Position numbers and translations under genes: made by a program. The notes below the pieces were generated by a model, which did no database searches, was not told the origin of the DNA, and saw only the letters and a list, made by a program, of their open reading frames with translations. A stretch of 64,000 nt of DNA from Puccinia triticina (taxonomy: Eukaryota > Basidiomycota > Pucciniomycetes > Pucciniales > Pucciniaceae), in contig NC_070569.1 of assembly GCF_026914185.1 (NCBI RefSeq), positions 1,426,001 to 1,490,000 of the forward strand, read 5' to 3'. Below, piece by piece: positions 1-9,906 of the stretch (the stretch's first letter is position 1; every line of letters starts with the position of its first letter).

Positions 1-2600
1 ATCTGAGGTTCGTGGCGGGAGGAAGACTGAGCTGAGGGGGCGATGAAGCTCGATGAATTGTAAGGACCAGCCGTCATGGTTAAAGGGGATGCCGGCCAGC
101 CAGATGATTACACCATGCAAGCGCTGAGTTTGAGTGAGGTTTGAGGCCGAGTTCATACAGCAAATGAGACACGCTGAAGAAGAGACATACAATTACAGTC
201 TGCTGGATTGTATTTGGGTTGCCGATAATATGACTTTGAAACTGTCTTCTCTCGTAGCCTGTGCGGTCCAAGGAGGTTCAAGTGCAGTGCTCCTTCATTC
301 TCCGCAGACTTCGGCGATGTCTTCTTTGCATTAGGGAAATGTCCACTTACGCGCCGGGAAGGATGAGCCGGCCGGAATCAACCCGAAACCTAAACACGGC
401 AAACGGGCTATGCGGAGCCTGATCACAGAGCCTGAGGAAAATTTTACGACGACGGCAGGCTTTGATCCCTTAATTTCTGCTAGCCAAACAGAAAGCGGGC
501 AACAATGAACAAGGAAGACATGGAGCCATCTTTCGTCTTATCCGAGATGGTCTCCTGCGACTGAATTTGGCTGTGTGATAAACGTTCAGACTTTCTGCGC
601 AGGAATGCTACACATACAAGCAAGTTGACGAGGTACGCTGTACTCTGTAGGAAATATCTAGATCAAACATTTTGACCGAGCAGGCTTTCCTTTGGCTTCC
701 TCGTCAGCACAACTCCAACCTGGATGAACCGGTCTTGGCTTTCAGAAAAGTCTTCCCGCCCAGACACCCAGGACATGCGGAGCTGAGCTATCACTCTCCT
801 GTTTCTGGAGGATCAGAGTGAGCCGGATGACACCATTCGGACCACTGTACATACAAATGTCTCGACCTAAGCCCGTCCTTGTCCGGACTCCACAATATTG
901 GCTGTCACATATTCACAAGTCTTCACGTTGCGTGCAAGCTTCCTGACAAATCCAGGGACCATTCATGTTTGCACCGGTGGTGCAAACATCTTCACCATCA
1001 AATCACGTCACATGTCTGTACTCTGTCGAGTCAGATGACCCGGTTCACCGGGACCCCCAGATGAGATCCCTTTGCATGGATGCATACATACAGATCCACT
1101 AATTCAGTCTTCCCCAGAAAAAACAGCCATGAGGTGAACGTATTTTGATTGAAATCGGTGCGTATTTACACATAATATGTACAATATACATACAACTCCC
1201 AATGATTTTGGAAGACTCCCGAATTTAACAGCATGTGTGGGGGTGGTGGGGTCATAAATTATAAATGCGTATGTACATCGTTTTCGGGATGTGCGGGGGT
1301 GGACGGTGAGAAGCTGCAAGGAAGGCTGGTCGAGACTCGGAGGAGCGGAAGAACTCCGGCTCAAGTGCTCTTCCACGGTCCACCTAGACATTGTCCTGCG
1401 TAGGTCGGGTTGGGGGAGCCAGTGGCCCTACTATCACTATCTTTACATTGATCATAGCTGCCAACTCTAACGCTAAAGTTACGATGCAGTAGAACAGAGG
1501 ACAGGAAAAAGGGGAAAGACCTTGGCAATCACCGTTTTCATCCTTGAATCTGGAGCGCCACCATGGCCGGGAAGTGATGAATCAGTTGGGTATGGCGCAA
1601 CGAGCATAGCTCATGACTCTATTCTACACCTTGAGCTGAGTGATAACATTAATGTGCGCTTACCGGGAGCGCAGTGTTGTAGCCCAGAGGGCTACGCACT
1701 CCGAGACTCGCCGCAGTCGCGGTATCTTCTGCATCCCGGACTTGTGTCCGGGCTGGTGTGTGTGTGAATCCATCCATATCGGTCATTAGAGTTCCTGAGT
1801 CACATCACGCAGCGGGAGGTGGGCCGAGTCCAAGGGATAGCGGTAGTGGAGCCAACGTGAGGCGCGCGCACAGGGGCTCCCGCAGTGCGCAGCCCAGGCG
1901 CGCCCGGCTGGACTCAAACCTAGTTGGTTGAGGAGCAACCGGTACCGGCTAGGATCCAGCACTCCGGGACCGGCGACAGAGCACACAACGCCGAACACGA
2001 TATCGCCGAAATATCTGGACAAATTTTCGCCCCCACCCGCCCACCCAGTTGGGGGTCCCACCCGCCCGTCGGGCTCAGACCCCCACATCTTAGTGCTCAC
2101 ATGGGAGGAGAGGCCACACTCCCTAGGAGCAGTGGCCACTCCCCCAACTCATCTTTCCGTCACGCCAAACCCTCCGTCATGAGGAAAGAGGCGCGGAAAA
2201 AAGGAAGGAGGATGAGAAGAGGCCACTTTCCCATACTCAGGCAGCTTGGGGAGTTGTAAGGACAACTCCCGGGTCACCTAGGGAATCTTAGACAACACAA
2301 GTTTGCAAAGAGAAAACTCACAATGGCTGAGTACCGTAGAGGACACTCAGCCCAAACCCACGCGGAACAGTAGCGGCAGGATTGGAGGCCCCGTTTGGAG
2401 CCAATATAATTGCGCGATATAATCTGGAAACTTGTGACATCTGATCAAGTTTTGGCGGACCTGATCAGATGTCACATAGGATGTCATGCAAAAAAACTCA
2501 TATATTGCCTGGATTATATCAGCTCTGTTGAGTTTTCGCCGTGACAGCCTCGTGAAAGGGCTGAGTAGAATTTGAAATCATTACGCTCACTCGATCCCGC
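1..2600. other. Left flank, no gene recognised
   Basis: Short open frames occur on both strands, but none has recognisable domains, a convincing start or splice signals. The stretch around 1800-2130 is GC-rich and resembles degraded repeat DNA. A small foldback at 2416-2520 is listed separately. I see nothing else that I can support here. Confidence 0.5.
2416..2520. repeat. Small foldback element with 15-bp inner palindrome
   Basis: GATATAATC at 2416-2424 faces its inverse at 2512-2520. Inside, the 15-mer at 2433-2447 is exactly complementary to 2462-2476 around a short spacer. This looks like a MITE relic or a structured repeat. No target duplication is visible. Confidence 0.5.
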
Positions 2601-2604
2601 GGTC

Positions 2605-3005
2605 TGTAGCAGGGCTACAGTTATACAGGGAGACATAGTCCCCCTGTACGCTCACGACCACGAGGAGACCACGTGGACTCCTGCCGGACGCAGGAGGTTC
2701 GCCGGCTCCCCATGACGCACTACCGGGTTCGGCCTCGCCGACTCCCCATGACGCACTACCGGGTTCGGCCCGGAGTTACGATCTGTATCCCATTCTCTCG
2801 TCATGTTTTAGCCGCAGGGGCTTGGCGCCCCTTGTCTAGTTGTTTTGTCTAGTTCAGTTTCATGGCCACCATTTAAGGTGGCCTCTTTTGTAGGGGTTCT
2901 CCCCAGTTCGCCCTGTCTCTTGGAAAATTCAGAGATCAGTTCGTTTTCCTTTCCTTCGCGCCTCTTTTCGTCTGAGCCTCTACCAGCCTGAAGAGCCCCG
3001 CTTCA
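2605..3005 (+). repeat. 5' LTR of the Ty3/gypsy element
   Basis: 401 bp, starting TGTAGC and ending CTTCA (TG...CA). It is flanked on the left by GGTC. It contains an internal tandem duplication of a 36-bp unit at 2700-2771. Compared with the 3' LTR it has one extra base in a short G/A run near 2922 and an A where the 3' copy has G near 2740. Confidence 0.93.
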
Positions 3006-3006
3006 G

Positions 3007-3019
3007 TGGTAGCGAGAGC
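3007..3019 (+). other. Primer binding site candidate
   Basis: TGGTAGCGAGAGC begins two bases after the end of the 5' LTR. TGG is the complement of the tRNA CCA end, and TGGTAGCG resembles initiator-Met-type PBS sequences of yeast elements. The primer tRNA is inferred, not shown. Confidence 0.7.
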
Positions 3020-3421
3020 TAATATTACGATCCGACAAAAACCCTACTCTTATAAACAATAGAAATTTTTTTTACTCTTTTACATTCCACACCCGTCGCA
3101 GTTTGCTTTCCAATCATTTCTTTCTCGGAACATTTTCTCGTCCCCGGCTGCGTACTCTTATCGCGGTTTAGTAGTTCGACCCCACCGCCTTACCCTCGGT
3201 TAGTCGAGCTTTCCCTTATACCACTTTATTAGTTCGTGTCCTCCGTGGCCGAAGCGGCAGCGTCCCGTTGTATCAGAGAAGTTCTACCTGTTTGGAGTAG
3301 TCGACCAGTTAGTGGTTGACACCTCTGGGGTTGAGGCTTAGAATCGAGCATAGTGCTCTAAGAGAACATATAAAAACAGAACATTGGCTTACTTTTGTTC
3401 GTGGTTTTTTTCGCGAAGTAG

Positions 3422-4618
3422 ATGTCGAACCTAGGAAAGGTTGCACATAGCCCGAAGGGCAAAGGAACGGCGGAACCGAAGGCCGAAGTCGAGGCTAACC
3501 GCCCGAACCCTCCTTTTAACGGCAGTTTTTACACTGGCGCGGACGTGAAGGAGATGTCGGACCAACAACGTCAGTGGCTCGTCGACCATAACTCCTTGTG
3601 CGACCAGTCAGCGTTGAACCTGTTACAAAATGGCGAGGGGAATTCAGTAGGTTCCTCCTCAGAGACCGTTGGGAAGTTGGAGGCAGCCCTGACGACCGCC
3701 TTTAAACAGATGAAGGTCGACCCACCTCAAGAATCCGCGCCGCCCGACGCTCGAGTCGGGTCCCAGGCTCAGCCCGCCCACCAGTCGGCAGGCAACCACC
3801 AAGAATCCCTTGAAGAGGACGACGAGTACTTCGACGACCTCGGAGAAGAATTGGTCCTCGAGAAGGACCCGATCAAGGCCCTCAAAGGATGGCCCGAGAA
3901 AGATAACCCCGTGTTCACGGGTGGCCCGGGTGAGAGTGGCCCTGACTGGTTAGAAACCGTTGCGATGCTGCTCGAAGACCGCTGCATTCACCCCGCTATC
4001 TGGCATCGAGTCGCCGGCCTTCGCCTCAGTGGCAAGGCTTTTCGAGATTGGCGGGCTGCAGCGTCAGCCGGGACCCGTCCTAAATCCTGGGCGGAGTTCA
4101 AAGTCTGGCTGCTTCGCCTCAACGCAATAGGCGTTACCCCGGCGATGATCGCGGCCGAGTTGAATAGGTTGAAGCAACAACCGAACGAGGCCGTCCAGTT
4201 GTTCTACGAGAGGTTCTGCGAGTGGCAGACCAAGGCGAACGCTATCGGCTTCGCATACGACGAGCAGACGGCCTTCATCCAACGTTTGAACACCGGCCTA
4301 AGTCAAAAGGTCTCAGAATTCGTCAGCAATCAGTTGATCCTCGGCACCCCGATCAACATGGACACTGTGTTCATGCACGCGGTCACTCACGATCAGCGAT
4401 ACCGCGAGTCGCAAGCGGCGCCAGTAGCCGGCGGTTCGGGATCGTGTAAGCGCCGAGCCGAGGGAGACGGAAACTCGTCCAACAAGAAGAAAGGCGAGTT
4501 CCCTTGTCATAACTGCAAGGAACTCGGCCACCGGGTCCAGAAGTGCCCGGAGCCCAAGACCGAAGCCCAGTTGGCTTGGGAGGCTAAGAACATAAAGCCT
4601 AAATTAAAAAAAGAGTAG
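3422..4618 (+). CDS. gag: Gag protein of the Ty3/gypsy element
   Basis: 398 residues, the structural polyprotein that forms the virus-like particle in the cytoplasm. A retrotransposon Gag-like helical region lies near residues 150-310 (WLETVAMLLED, LFYERFCEWQ). One zinc knuckle of the CX2CX4HX4C type sits at residues 362-375 (CHNC...GH...KC) and would bind the element RNA. The N-terminal 140 residues are low-complexity and acidic. The ATG at 3422 is the first in a long open frame about 400 bp after the LTR. The frame closes with TAG at 4616-4618, directly after a slippery A_AAA_AAA heptamer. Pol lies in the -1 frame and is open from 4603, so the normal route to Pol is probably frameshifting. 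Gag alone would be the majority product. Confidence 0.93.
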   Translation: MSNLGKVAHSPKGKGTAEPKAEVEANRPNPPFNGSFYTGADVKEMSDQQRQWLVDHNSLCDQSALNLLQNGEGNSVGSSSETVGKLEAALTTAFKQMKVDPPQESAPPDARVGSQAQPAHQSAGNHQESLEEDDEYFDDLGEELVLEKDPIKALKGWPEKDNPVFTGGPGESGPDWLETVAMLLEDRCIHPAIWHRVAGLRLSGKAFRDWRAAASAGTRPKSWAEFKVWLLRLNAIGVTPAMIAAELNRLKQQPNEAVQLFYERFCEWQTKANAIGFAYDEQTAFIQRLNTGLSQKVSEFVSNQLILGTPINMDTVFMHAVTHDQRYRESQAAPVAGGSGSCKRRAEGDGNSSNKKKGEFPCHNCKELGHRVQKCPEPKTEAQLAWEAKNIKPKLKKE

Positions 4619-4647
4619 TCGGTGGTGAATCGTCTCTCCCACCGACT
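4606..4647 (+). promoter_or_regulatory. Programmed -1 frameshift signal at the gag-pol junction
   Basis: The heptamer A_AAA_AAA (4606-4612) lies in the gag frame one codon before the gag stop. After a 4-nt spacer comes a perfect 9-bp stem: 4617-4625 (AGTCGGTGG) pairs with 4639-4647 (CCACCGACT), loop 13 nt. The -1 frame is open from 4603 through the pol ATG at 4774 to 8406. Slippery site, spacer, stem and an open -1 frame together form the standard eukaryotic frameshift arrangement. Confidence 0.85.
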
Positions 4648-4773
4648 TTAGCCGTAGTTCCTTCTCTTTCTTGCAATTTAAACACCATTAAGTTAGAGAG
4701 AGACCTACCTGAGCCTCATTGTGAGCAGAGCCACCGTGAGTTAGAAACAGCTGAGATTGCTGATCGCCCAGGC

Positions 4774-7700
4774 ATGGGGACAGCCGCTTCGGATGAGTTG
4801 GAGCCTGCCGGGGAGCCGCCGGGCGTCGCCACCGATGTTGTAAGTGATTGCCTGTGTCTTGATGGAGACCACGCAATGGAGTTGAGCAGCGTTGAAGCCC
4901 AAGGGGTCCGCGCTGAGTTCCATCATAGAATTGAGGGCCGTTTGGCCAGGGTCCTCTTGGATACGGGCGCTGGATCGTCCTATGTATCTGCTTCTTTCGT
5001 CACGGACCTCGGTTTACTGATCAGTCGTTCTCCCGAGTCCTTTAGGGTTACCGGAGCCTTCGGGGATCGGATTCTTGATGACAGATTAGCTACTGTCCGT
5101 TTCGTTTTAGCGGAGATCAGCTTCGCGGTAGTTTGTCGACTGGCACCGTTGTCCAGCTACGACATTATTTTAGGCCAAGATTGGATCGCGAGCAATGTCG
5201 TCTCAACAGACTGGCGTACCAATACTTGGAACCTACGAAGCCTGACAGGTAACGTAGTAGAATTTAGCTTAGCCTCTTCGTCATTATGTAGCACGTTGAC
5301 TCACGAACTTGCCGTGATGAGTGACGACAATGAGGTGCTCCTCCCGCGATCGATCCGCCGCCACGAGTTCTACGAGGGCGCTAGGGAGTCGTTCGTCTGT
5401 CTCATAGAGTCAGAAGGAGTAGAAGGCCCAAGGGATGAACAGCCAGTAGGCTTACCTACGGCGTTCGGAACCGACGCCCAGTTATCAGAATCTTTGCAGT
5501 CGATAGTGACTCGCTTTGCAGAAGTCTTCGGACCAATATCGAAAGTCTCGGATAAGCCGAGGACAATCGAGCACCTCGTCCATACCGGCGAAGCCCAGCC
5601 CGTCCACCAGCCGGTGAGACAATTGTCCCCGGCGTTATTGGGTACGCTGAAAGAGCGGCTGGCCAGCCTCCAGGAGGCTGGTTTTATCCGCCCATCGACC
5701 TCTCCATGGTCGTCACCTATAGTAATGGTCAAGCACCCAACGTCAGGGAAGGTGCGGCTGTGTGTGGATTACAGAAAGGTTAATTCCCTTACCAAGAAAG
5801 ATCGGCACCCGTTGCCGATAATCCAGGAGTGCTTTGATGCGCTCAGGGGCGCCAGGTTCTTTTCGAAGATAGACCTACAGCAGGGTTTTCATCAAATGAA
5901 AATAGCTGAATCTGACGTACCTAAAACCGCTTTTGGAACCAAGTACGGCCATTTCGAATGGTTGGTGATGCCGTTTGGGCTCGTTAACGCCCCTAGTACA
6001 TTCCAGAGAATGATGACGCAGCTGCTCCGAGAGTTTATCGACGAGTTCGTTCAGGTATACCTCGACGACATCTTGATTTACTCGAAGTCGGAAGCTGAGC
6101 ACATCAAGCACGTCGAGCGAGTTCTAGAGGTCCTCCGGCGTGAGGAATTGAAATGTAGTGGAGCGAAATGCTCCTTTGGGTTGAGAGAGATCCAATACGT
6201 CGGCCATGTTATCGGATACAATTCGATTCGGCCGATGGACGAGAAGTTAATTTGCGTACGCGAGTGGCCCAGACCTCAGACGGTCTTCGACGTGCGCTCG
6301 TTTTTGGGCCTCTGTGGGTTCTACCGCAGATACGTGAAGAATTTCGCTAAGATAGCGGCCCCGTTACACGACCTAACAGCAGGCGGCGTAACAAAGAAGC
6401 AACCAGTTCAGTGGTTCCCGGTCCAAGAAGTGGCTTTCAAGCAGTTGAAAGAAGCACTCACGAGCGCACCGGTACTCCTAATGCCGGACGTTCTCAAGCG
6501 CTTCATAATGGAGACCGACGCCTCGGATTTCGCCGTGGGAGCAGTTCTGTTGCAAGACGGAGAGGACCTTGTCCTCCACCCGGTAGCGTTCGAGTCTTGT
6601 AAGCTAAACAAGGCGCAGGTGAACTATCCGGCGCAAGAAAGAGAATTATTAGCGATTATCCATGCCTGGAGGAAGTGGCACGTATACCTGGACGGAGCCG
6701 TAGAAACGACGGTTGTTTATACTGACCATGCTTCGTTAGCCTATCTCTCCACGCAGCTCCTGCCGACGAAACGCCTCCTTCGCTGGATCGAGGAATTCGC
6801 CGAGATGGACATAGAAATTCGCTACAAGAAGGGAGCTGATAACATCGTCCCTGATGCGCTCTCACGAAGGAGTGACCTGGCGCTGATGGAGGAGGTCACG
6901 GATAAGCTGCACGAATCCGACTGGCCCCTCATCATCCCGTACCTGTTAGAAAACAGGGACTTACCAGAAGGGATCCCAGAGCAATTGGTGACCCGAGCAG
7001 AACAGAATTTGAAGTTCTTCGAGTACGATCCCGCAGCTGAGACCTTGATGTATCTGGGCCGGCCGGGGTTGCCAGAAAGATCGCCCTTCGTGGCGTTCGC
7101 GTATCGATTTGATCTTCTTCGGTCTGTCCACGACGATCTTGGCCACAGGAGCCGGGATTGCACCTTGCAGATCCTGCGGGGTCGGGGTTGGTGGCCGAAG
7201 AGGTACGATGATGTTCAGAGTTACATCCGTACGTGTGAGTCCTGCCAAATTCATGAAAGGCCACACCCAAACCAAGAAACTGCCCTGCAGAAGCCTCTGC
7301 CGGCAGTCCTTCCGTTCGAAAGATGGTCGTCAGACCTAATCCAGATGACGGAGAGTTATAAGAGCCACTTTAAGTGGATTCTTACTGCAATCGATCATTG
7401 CACTTCATGGCCGGTAGCGGTCCCTCTGAAGGAAGCCTCAGCGGCTGAGATCGCTCAAGCAATTTTTGATCAGATTGTTACCCCTTTTGGGGTACCTAAA
7501 GAGTTCCTCACAGACCGAGGGTCTAACTACCTCTCGGCAGGATTCCAGAAATTCCTGGCAGCAGCCGGAATGAAACCAGTCCGAACGTCAGGGTACCATC
7601 CACAGACGAATGGTAAGAGCGAACGGTTTAATGGCATATTAGAAGCCGCTATCTTTCGCTTGAACAAATCCGGGGACCCTTCCAAGTGGGAAGACGTCCT

Positions 7701-8406
7701 CCCGGCCGCCCTGTTTTCCACTAGAATTCACATTAGCGATAGCAGCGGGTTTTCCCCGTTCGAGTTACTCTACGGAGTAAAGCCGCGACTGCCCCAAGAT
7801 CGCAGGCGTATGATCGCTGCAGAGCCAGCCATCCCAGGCCAGAGCGAGCTCAGAAACCGTATTGAGCAGCTCAACAAGACCAGAACGGAGGCAGCTGGCA
7901 ACACTGCCGTGCGCGCCTCGAGGAACAAGACAGCCTTCGATGAGAAAACCCATTTTGCACGAGACTTGGACAGTCTTGTCGAGGGCCAAGCCGTGAAGCT
8001 CCGAAATGAGAAGCATACCAAGGGAAGCCCGAGGTGGTTCGGACCATTCACCATCACTAAAGTATTAGACAATAATGTTTACATCATTGCTGATCACGAC
8101 GCAGTCGAGTACCCAAGACCGGTTAACGGCAACAGTCTACGACCGGTAGCACTCCGGTCGCTCATTGTCAATGACATGTGGGCCGCGCCACCCGCTATAG
8201 CTCAGCGGGAAAAGCGTGCCGATGCCAAAGTGGCTCGGGACTTATTGAAGAAAACAAAAGTCTTAGCAAAGACCAAGAGAAACACGTCGGCTTCTGCCGA
8301 GGTGACGAGTTCAGCTACCCCAACACCCCCGGCTAACCCGCCGGCTCGGAGACTCAAGCTCCGGTTGGGCCCACCACCATCAGGGTCCGGGACGGCCCCC
8401 GTTTAG
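4774..8406 (+). CDS. pol: Pol polyprotein (protease, RT, RNase H, integrase)
   Basis: 1210 residues from the first ATG. The frame is open without a stop from 4603, so a Gag-Pol fusion would add about 54 residues after a shift near 4612. Aspartic protease: DTGA at residues 63-66. Reverse transcriptase: palm motif YLDD at 429-432. RNase H: TDASDF with D582, then QERELLAI and TDHASL (D651). Integrase: H/C zinc finger around residues 785-830 (HDDLGH, CESC) and the catalytic triad D854, D914, E950, with exact D35E spacing. A GPF-type module follows (WFGPFTITKV), and I see no chromodomain in the Pro/Lys-rich tail. Length and order match intact fungal Ty3/gypsy elements, and no key residue is missing. 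The stop overlaps the polypurine tract. Confidence 0.95.
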   Translation: MGTAASDELEPAGEPPGVATDVVSDCLCLDGDHAMELSSVEAQGVRAEFHHRIEGRLARVLLDTGAGSSYVSASFVTDLGLLISRSPESFRVTGAFGDRILDDRLATVRFVLAEISFAVVCRLAPLSSYDIILGQDWIASNVVSTDWRTNTWNLRSLTGNVVEFSLASSSLCSTLTHELAVMSDDNEVLLPRSIRRHEFYEGARESFVCLIESEGVEGPRDEQPVGLPTAFGTDAQLSESLQSIVTRFAEVFGPISKVSDKPRTIEHLVHTGEAQPVHQPVRQLSPALLGTLKERLASLQEAGFIRPSTSPWSSPIVMVKHPTSGKVRLCVDYRKVNSLTKKDRHPLPIIQECFDALRGARFFSKIDLQQGFHQMKIAESDVPKTAFGTKYGHFEWLVMPFGLVNAPSTFQRMMTQLLREFIDEFVQVYLDDILIYSKSEAEHIKHVERVLEVLRREELKCSGAKCSFGLREIQYVGHVIGYNSIRPMDEKLICVREWPRPQTVFDVRSFLGLCGFYRRYVKNFAKIAAPLHDLTAGGVTKKQPVQWFPVQEVAFKQLKEALTSAPVLLMPDVLKRFIMETDASDFAVGAVLLQDGEDLVLHPVAFESCKLNKAQVNYPAQERELLAIIHAWRKWHVYLDGAVETTVVYTDHASLAYLSTQLLPTKRLLRWIEEFAEMDIEIRYKKGADNIVPDALSRRSDLALMEEVTDKLHESDWPLIIPYLLENRDLPEGIPEQLVTRAEQNLKFFEYDPAAETLMYLGRPGLPERSPFVAFAYRFDLLRSVHDDLGHRSRDCTLQILRGRGWWPKRYDDVQSYIRTCESCQIHERPHPNQETALQKPLPAVLPFERWSSDLIQMTESYKSHFKWILTAIDHCTSWPVAVPLKEASAAEIAQAIFDQIVTPFGVPKEFLTDRGSNYLSAGFQKFLAAAGMKPVRTSGYHPQTNGKSERFNGILEAAIFRLNKSGDPSKWEDVLPAALFSTRIHISDSSGFSPFELLYGVKPRLPQDRRRMIAAEPAIPGQSELRNRIEQLNKTRTEAAGNTAVRASRNKTAFDEKTHFARDLDSLVEGQAVKLRNEKHTKGSPRWFGPFTITKVLDNNVYIIADHDAVEYPRPVNGNSLRPVALRSLIVNDMWAAPPAIAQREKRADAKVARDLLKKTKVLAKTKRNTSASAEVTSSATPTPPANPPARRLKLRLGPPPSGSGTAPV

Positions 8407-8415
8407 AGGGGGGGA
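8405..8415 (+). other. Polypurine tract
   Basis: An A/G run with seven consecutive G residues overlaps the pol stop and lies three bases before the 3' LTR. This is the expected position of the plus-strand primer. Confidence 0.85.
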
Positions 8416-8418
8416 TGT

Positions 8419-8818
8419 TGTAGCAGGGCTACAGTTATACAGGGAGACATAGTCCCCCTGTACGCTCACGACCACGAGGAGACCACGTGGACTCCTGCCG
8501 GACGCAGGAGGTTCGCCGGCTCCCCATGACGCACTACCGGGTTCGGCCTCGCCGGCTCCCCATGACGCACTACCGGGTTCGGCCCGGAGTTACGATCTGT
8601 ATCCCATTCTCTCGTCATGTTTTAGCCGCAGGGGCTTGGCGCCCCTTGTCTAGTTGTTTTGTCTAGTTCAGTTTCATGGCCACCATTTAAGGTGGCCTCT
8701 TTTGTAGGGGTTCTCCCCAGTTCGCCCTGTCTCTTGAAAATTCAGAGATCAGTTCGTTTTCCTTTCCTTCGCGCCTCTTTTCGTCTGAGCCTCTACCAGC
8801 CTGAAGAGCCCCGCTTCA
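8419..8818 (+). repeat. 3' LTR of the Ty3/gypsy element
   Basis: 400 bp, same ends as the 5' LTR, followed by the target duplication GGTC at 8819-8822. The 36-bp internal duplication is at 8514-8585. Confidence 0.93.
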
Positions 8819-8822
8819 GGTC

Positions 8823-9906
8823 CAACCTCACTCCTCCTTCCCTTTCCTGATCTCTATCCATCACCTTCAACCTTTCCCTCCGTCTCGACCTCGCTCAAGA
8901 CATTCATCAATTGATCTCGACTTCACTCAAGATTCTAAACTCCTCAACTCCTTCGACTTCGCTCGAACACCGATACTCCTTCTCGACTTCGCTCGGGCTA
9001 ATTGTCAATCCTCAGATCGGCTCCTCTCTCCAATTTGGTGAGAAAAGAAGGAGATTCTCTCGGTCCTCCTTCTCCCTCGACTAATCTCTTTCTTTGTTCT
9101 TTTCCTTTATGATCTATAGTGTCCTTGTTCCCCATTTGTCCTGTCCTGTCTTCTGTTCTCTGGTTGTCTCAGCATTGTATGAAACTTGTGGTGGTAATTG
9201 TTATTTCTTATTTTTTCTTGTTCTCTGTTCTGTTTCTCCTCATCTTCTAATCTTGTTTCTTTCAGTCTGGTTCTTAATTTCACAGCAATACAGATCAAAT
9301 CTTCACAAGCTCCAAACGGGGCCTAAAATGTTTATTGAAATGAATTACATTTCTTGAATATTAGAAGCCTTGAGCGTTTGCGCTTGCAAACTCAGTCCAC
9401 TGCCATCTTACGTTAAACTAAATATCCCTGGTGGGAGCTGTGCGTCTGTAACACCCTGTCCAGAGCTTTGGAAGATAGCATGTAGTGCATTAACGCAAAC
9501 TGAATCCAGTCAGTCCTTCGGAAGAGGACTGCGATTGCATTCTCACTCATTAAAAAATGTATCAACTGTTGTGATAGATTGCGAAGCCAAGAGGCTAATT
9601 ACAAAGTATGGTTTATTTTGCAGGGTAGGCATGGCCAGGAACACATGGTACAAGGTTGATTTACGGAAAGATGAACGGGAGGATCCATGCAAAAGAAAAG
9701 GCAACCAATACGACCCACTGCCACGGAGTGGTTCATGAGAGATAGAAACATAAGAAAAAGAAAGAGGTTATAGCATGCAGCTGCTGCTGTAAAAGGTGGT
9801 CCAGTAAGTACACAGAGACATTTTTAATGGGTTTATTAGAAGAAATAGAACGGAACAAATTGTGTCTAGCACGAATGAAAAAGGGGGATTAACCGTTGAT
9901 TGGATT
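8823..9906. other. Intergenic, no gene recognised
   Basis: The first 250 bp are CT-rich with recurrent CTCGACTTCGCTC words. The rest is AT-rich. A 122-codon plus-strand frame at 9370-9738 has no recognisable domain and lies in the region expected to be the 3' UTR of the GH7 gene. I do not call it. Confidence 0.4.

Larger units (their letters stand above)
2605..8818 (+). mobile_element. Complete Ty3/gypsy LTR retrotransposon
   Basis: A full-length 6.2-kb element: 5' LTR (2605-3005), primer binding site, gag, pol in the order protease-RT-RNase H-integrase, polypurine tract and 3' LTR (8419-8818). Integrase after RNase H is the Ty3/gypsy order. A 4-bp direct repeat GGTC flanks it at 2601-2604 and 8819-8822. 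The two LTRs differ by one substitution and one single-base indel, so the insertion is recent. Both long frames are open, which makes it potentially autonomous. Confidence 0.95.

Noticed and set aside
8416..8418. 3' LTR starting at TGTTGTAGC
   Set aside because: The 5' LTR lacks the first three bases and the flanking GGTC repeat abuts TGTAGC, so the LTR begins at 8419.
9370..9738. 122-codon plus-strand frame
   Set aside because: Lies in the probable 3' UTR of the GH7 gene and has no recognisable features.
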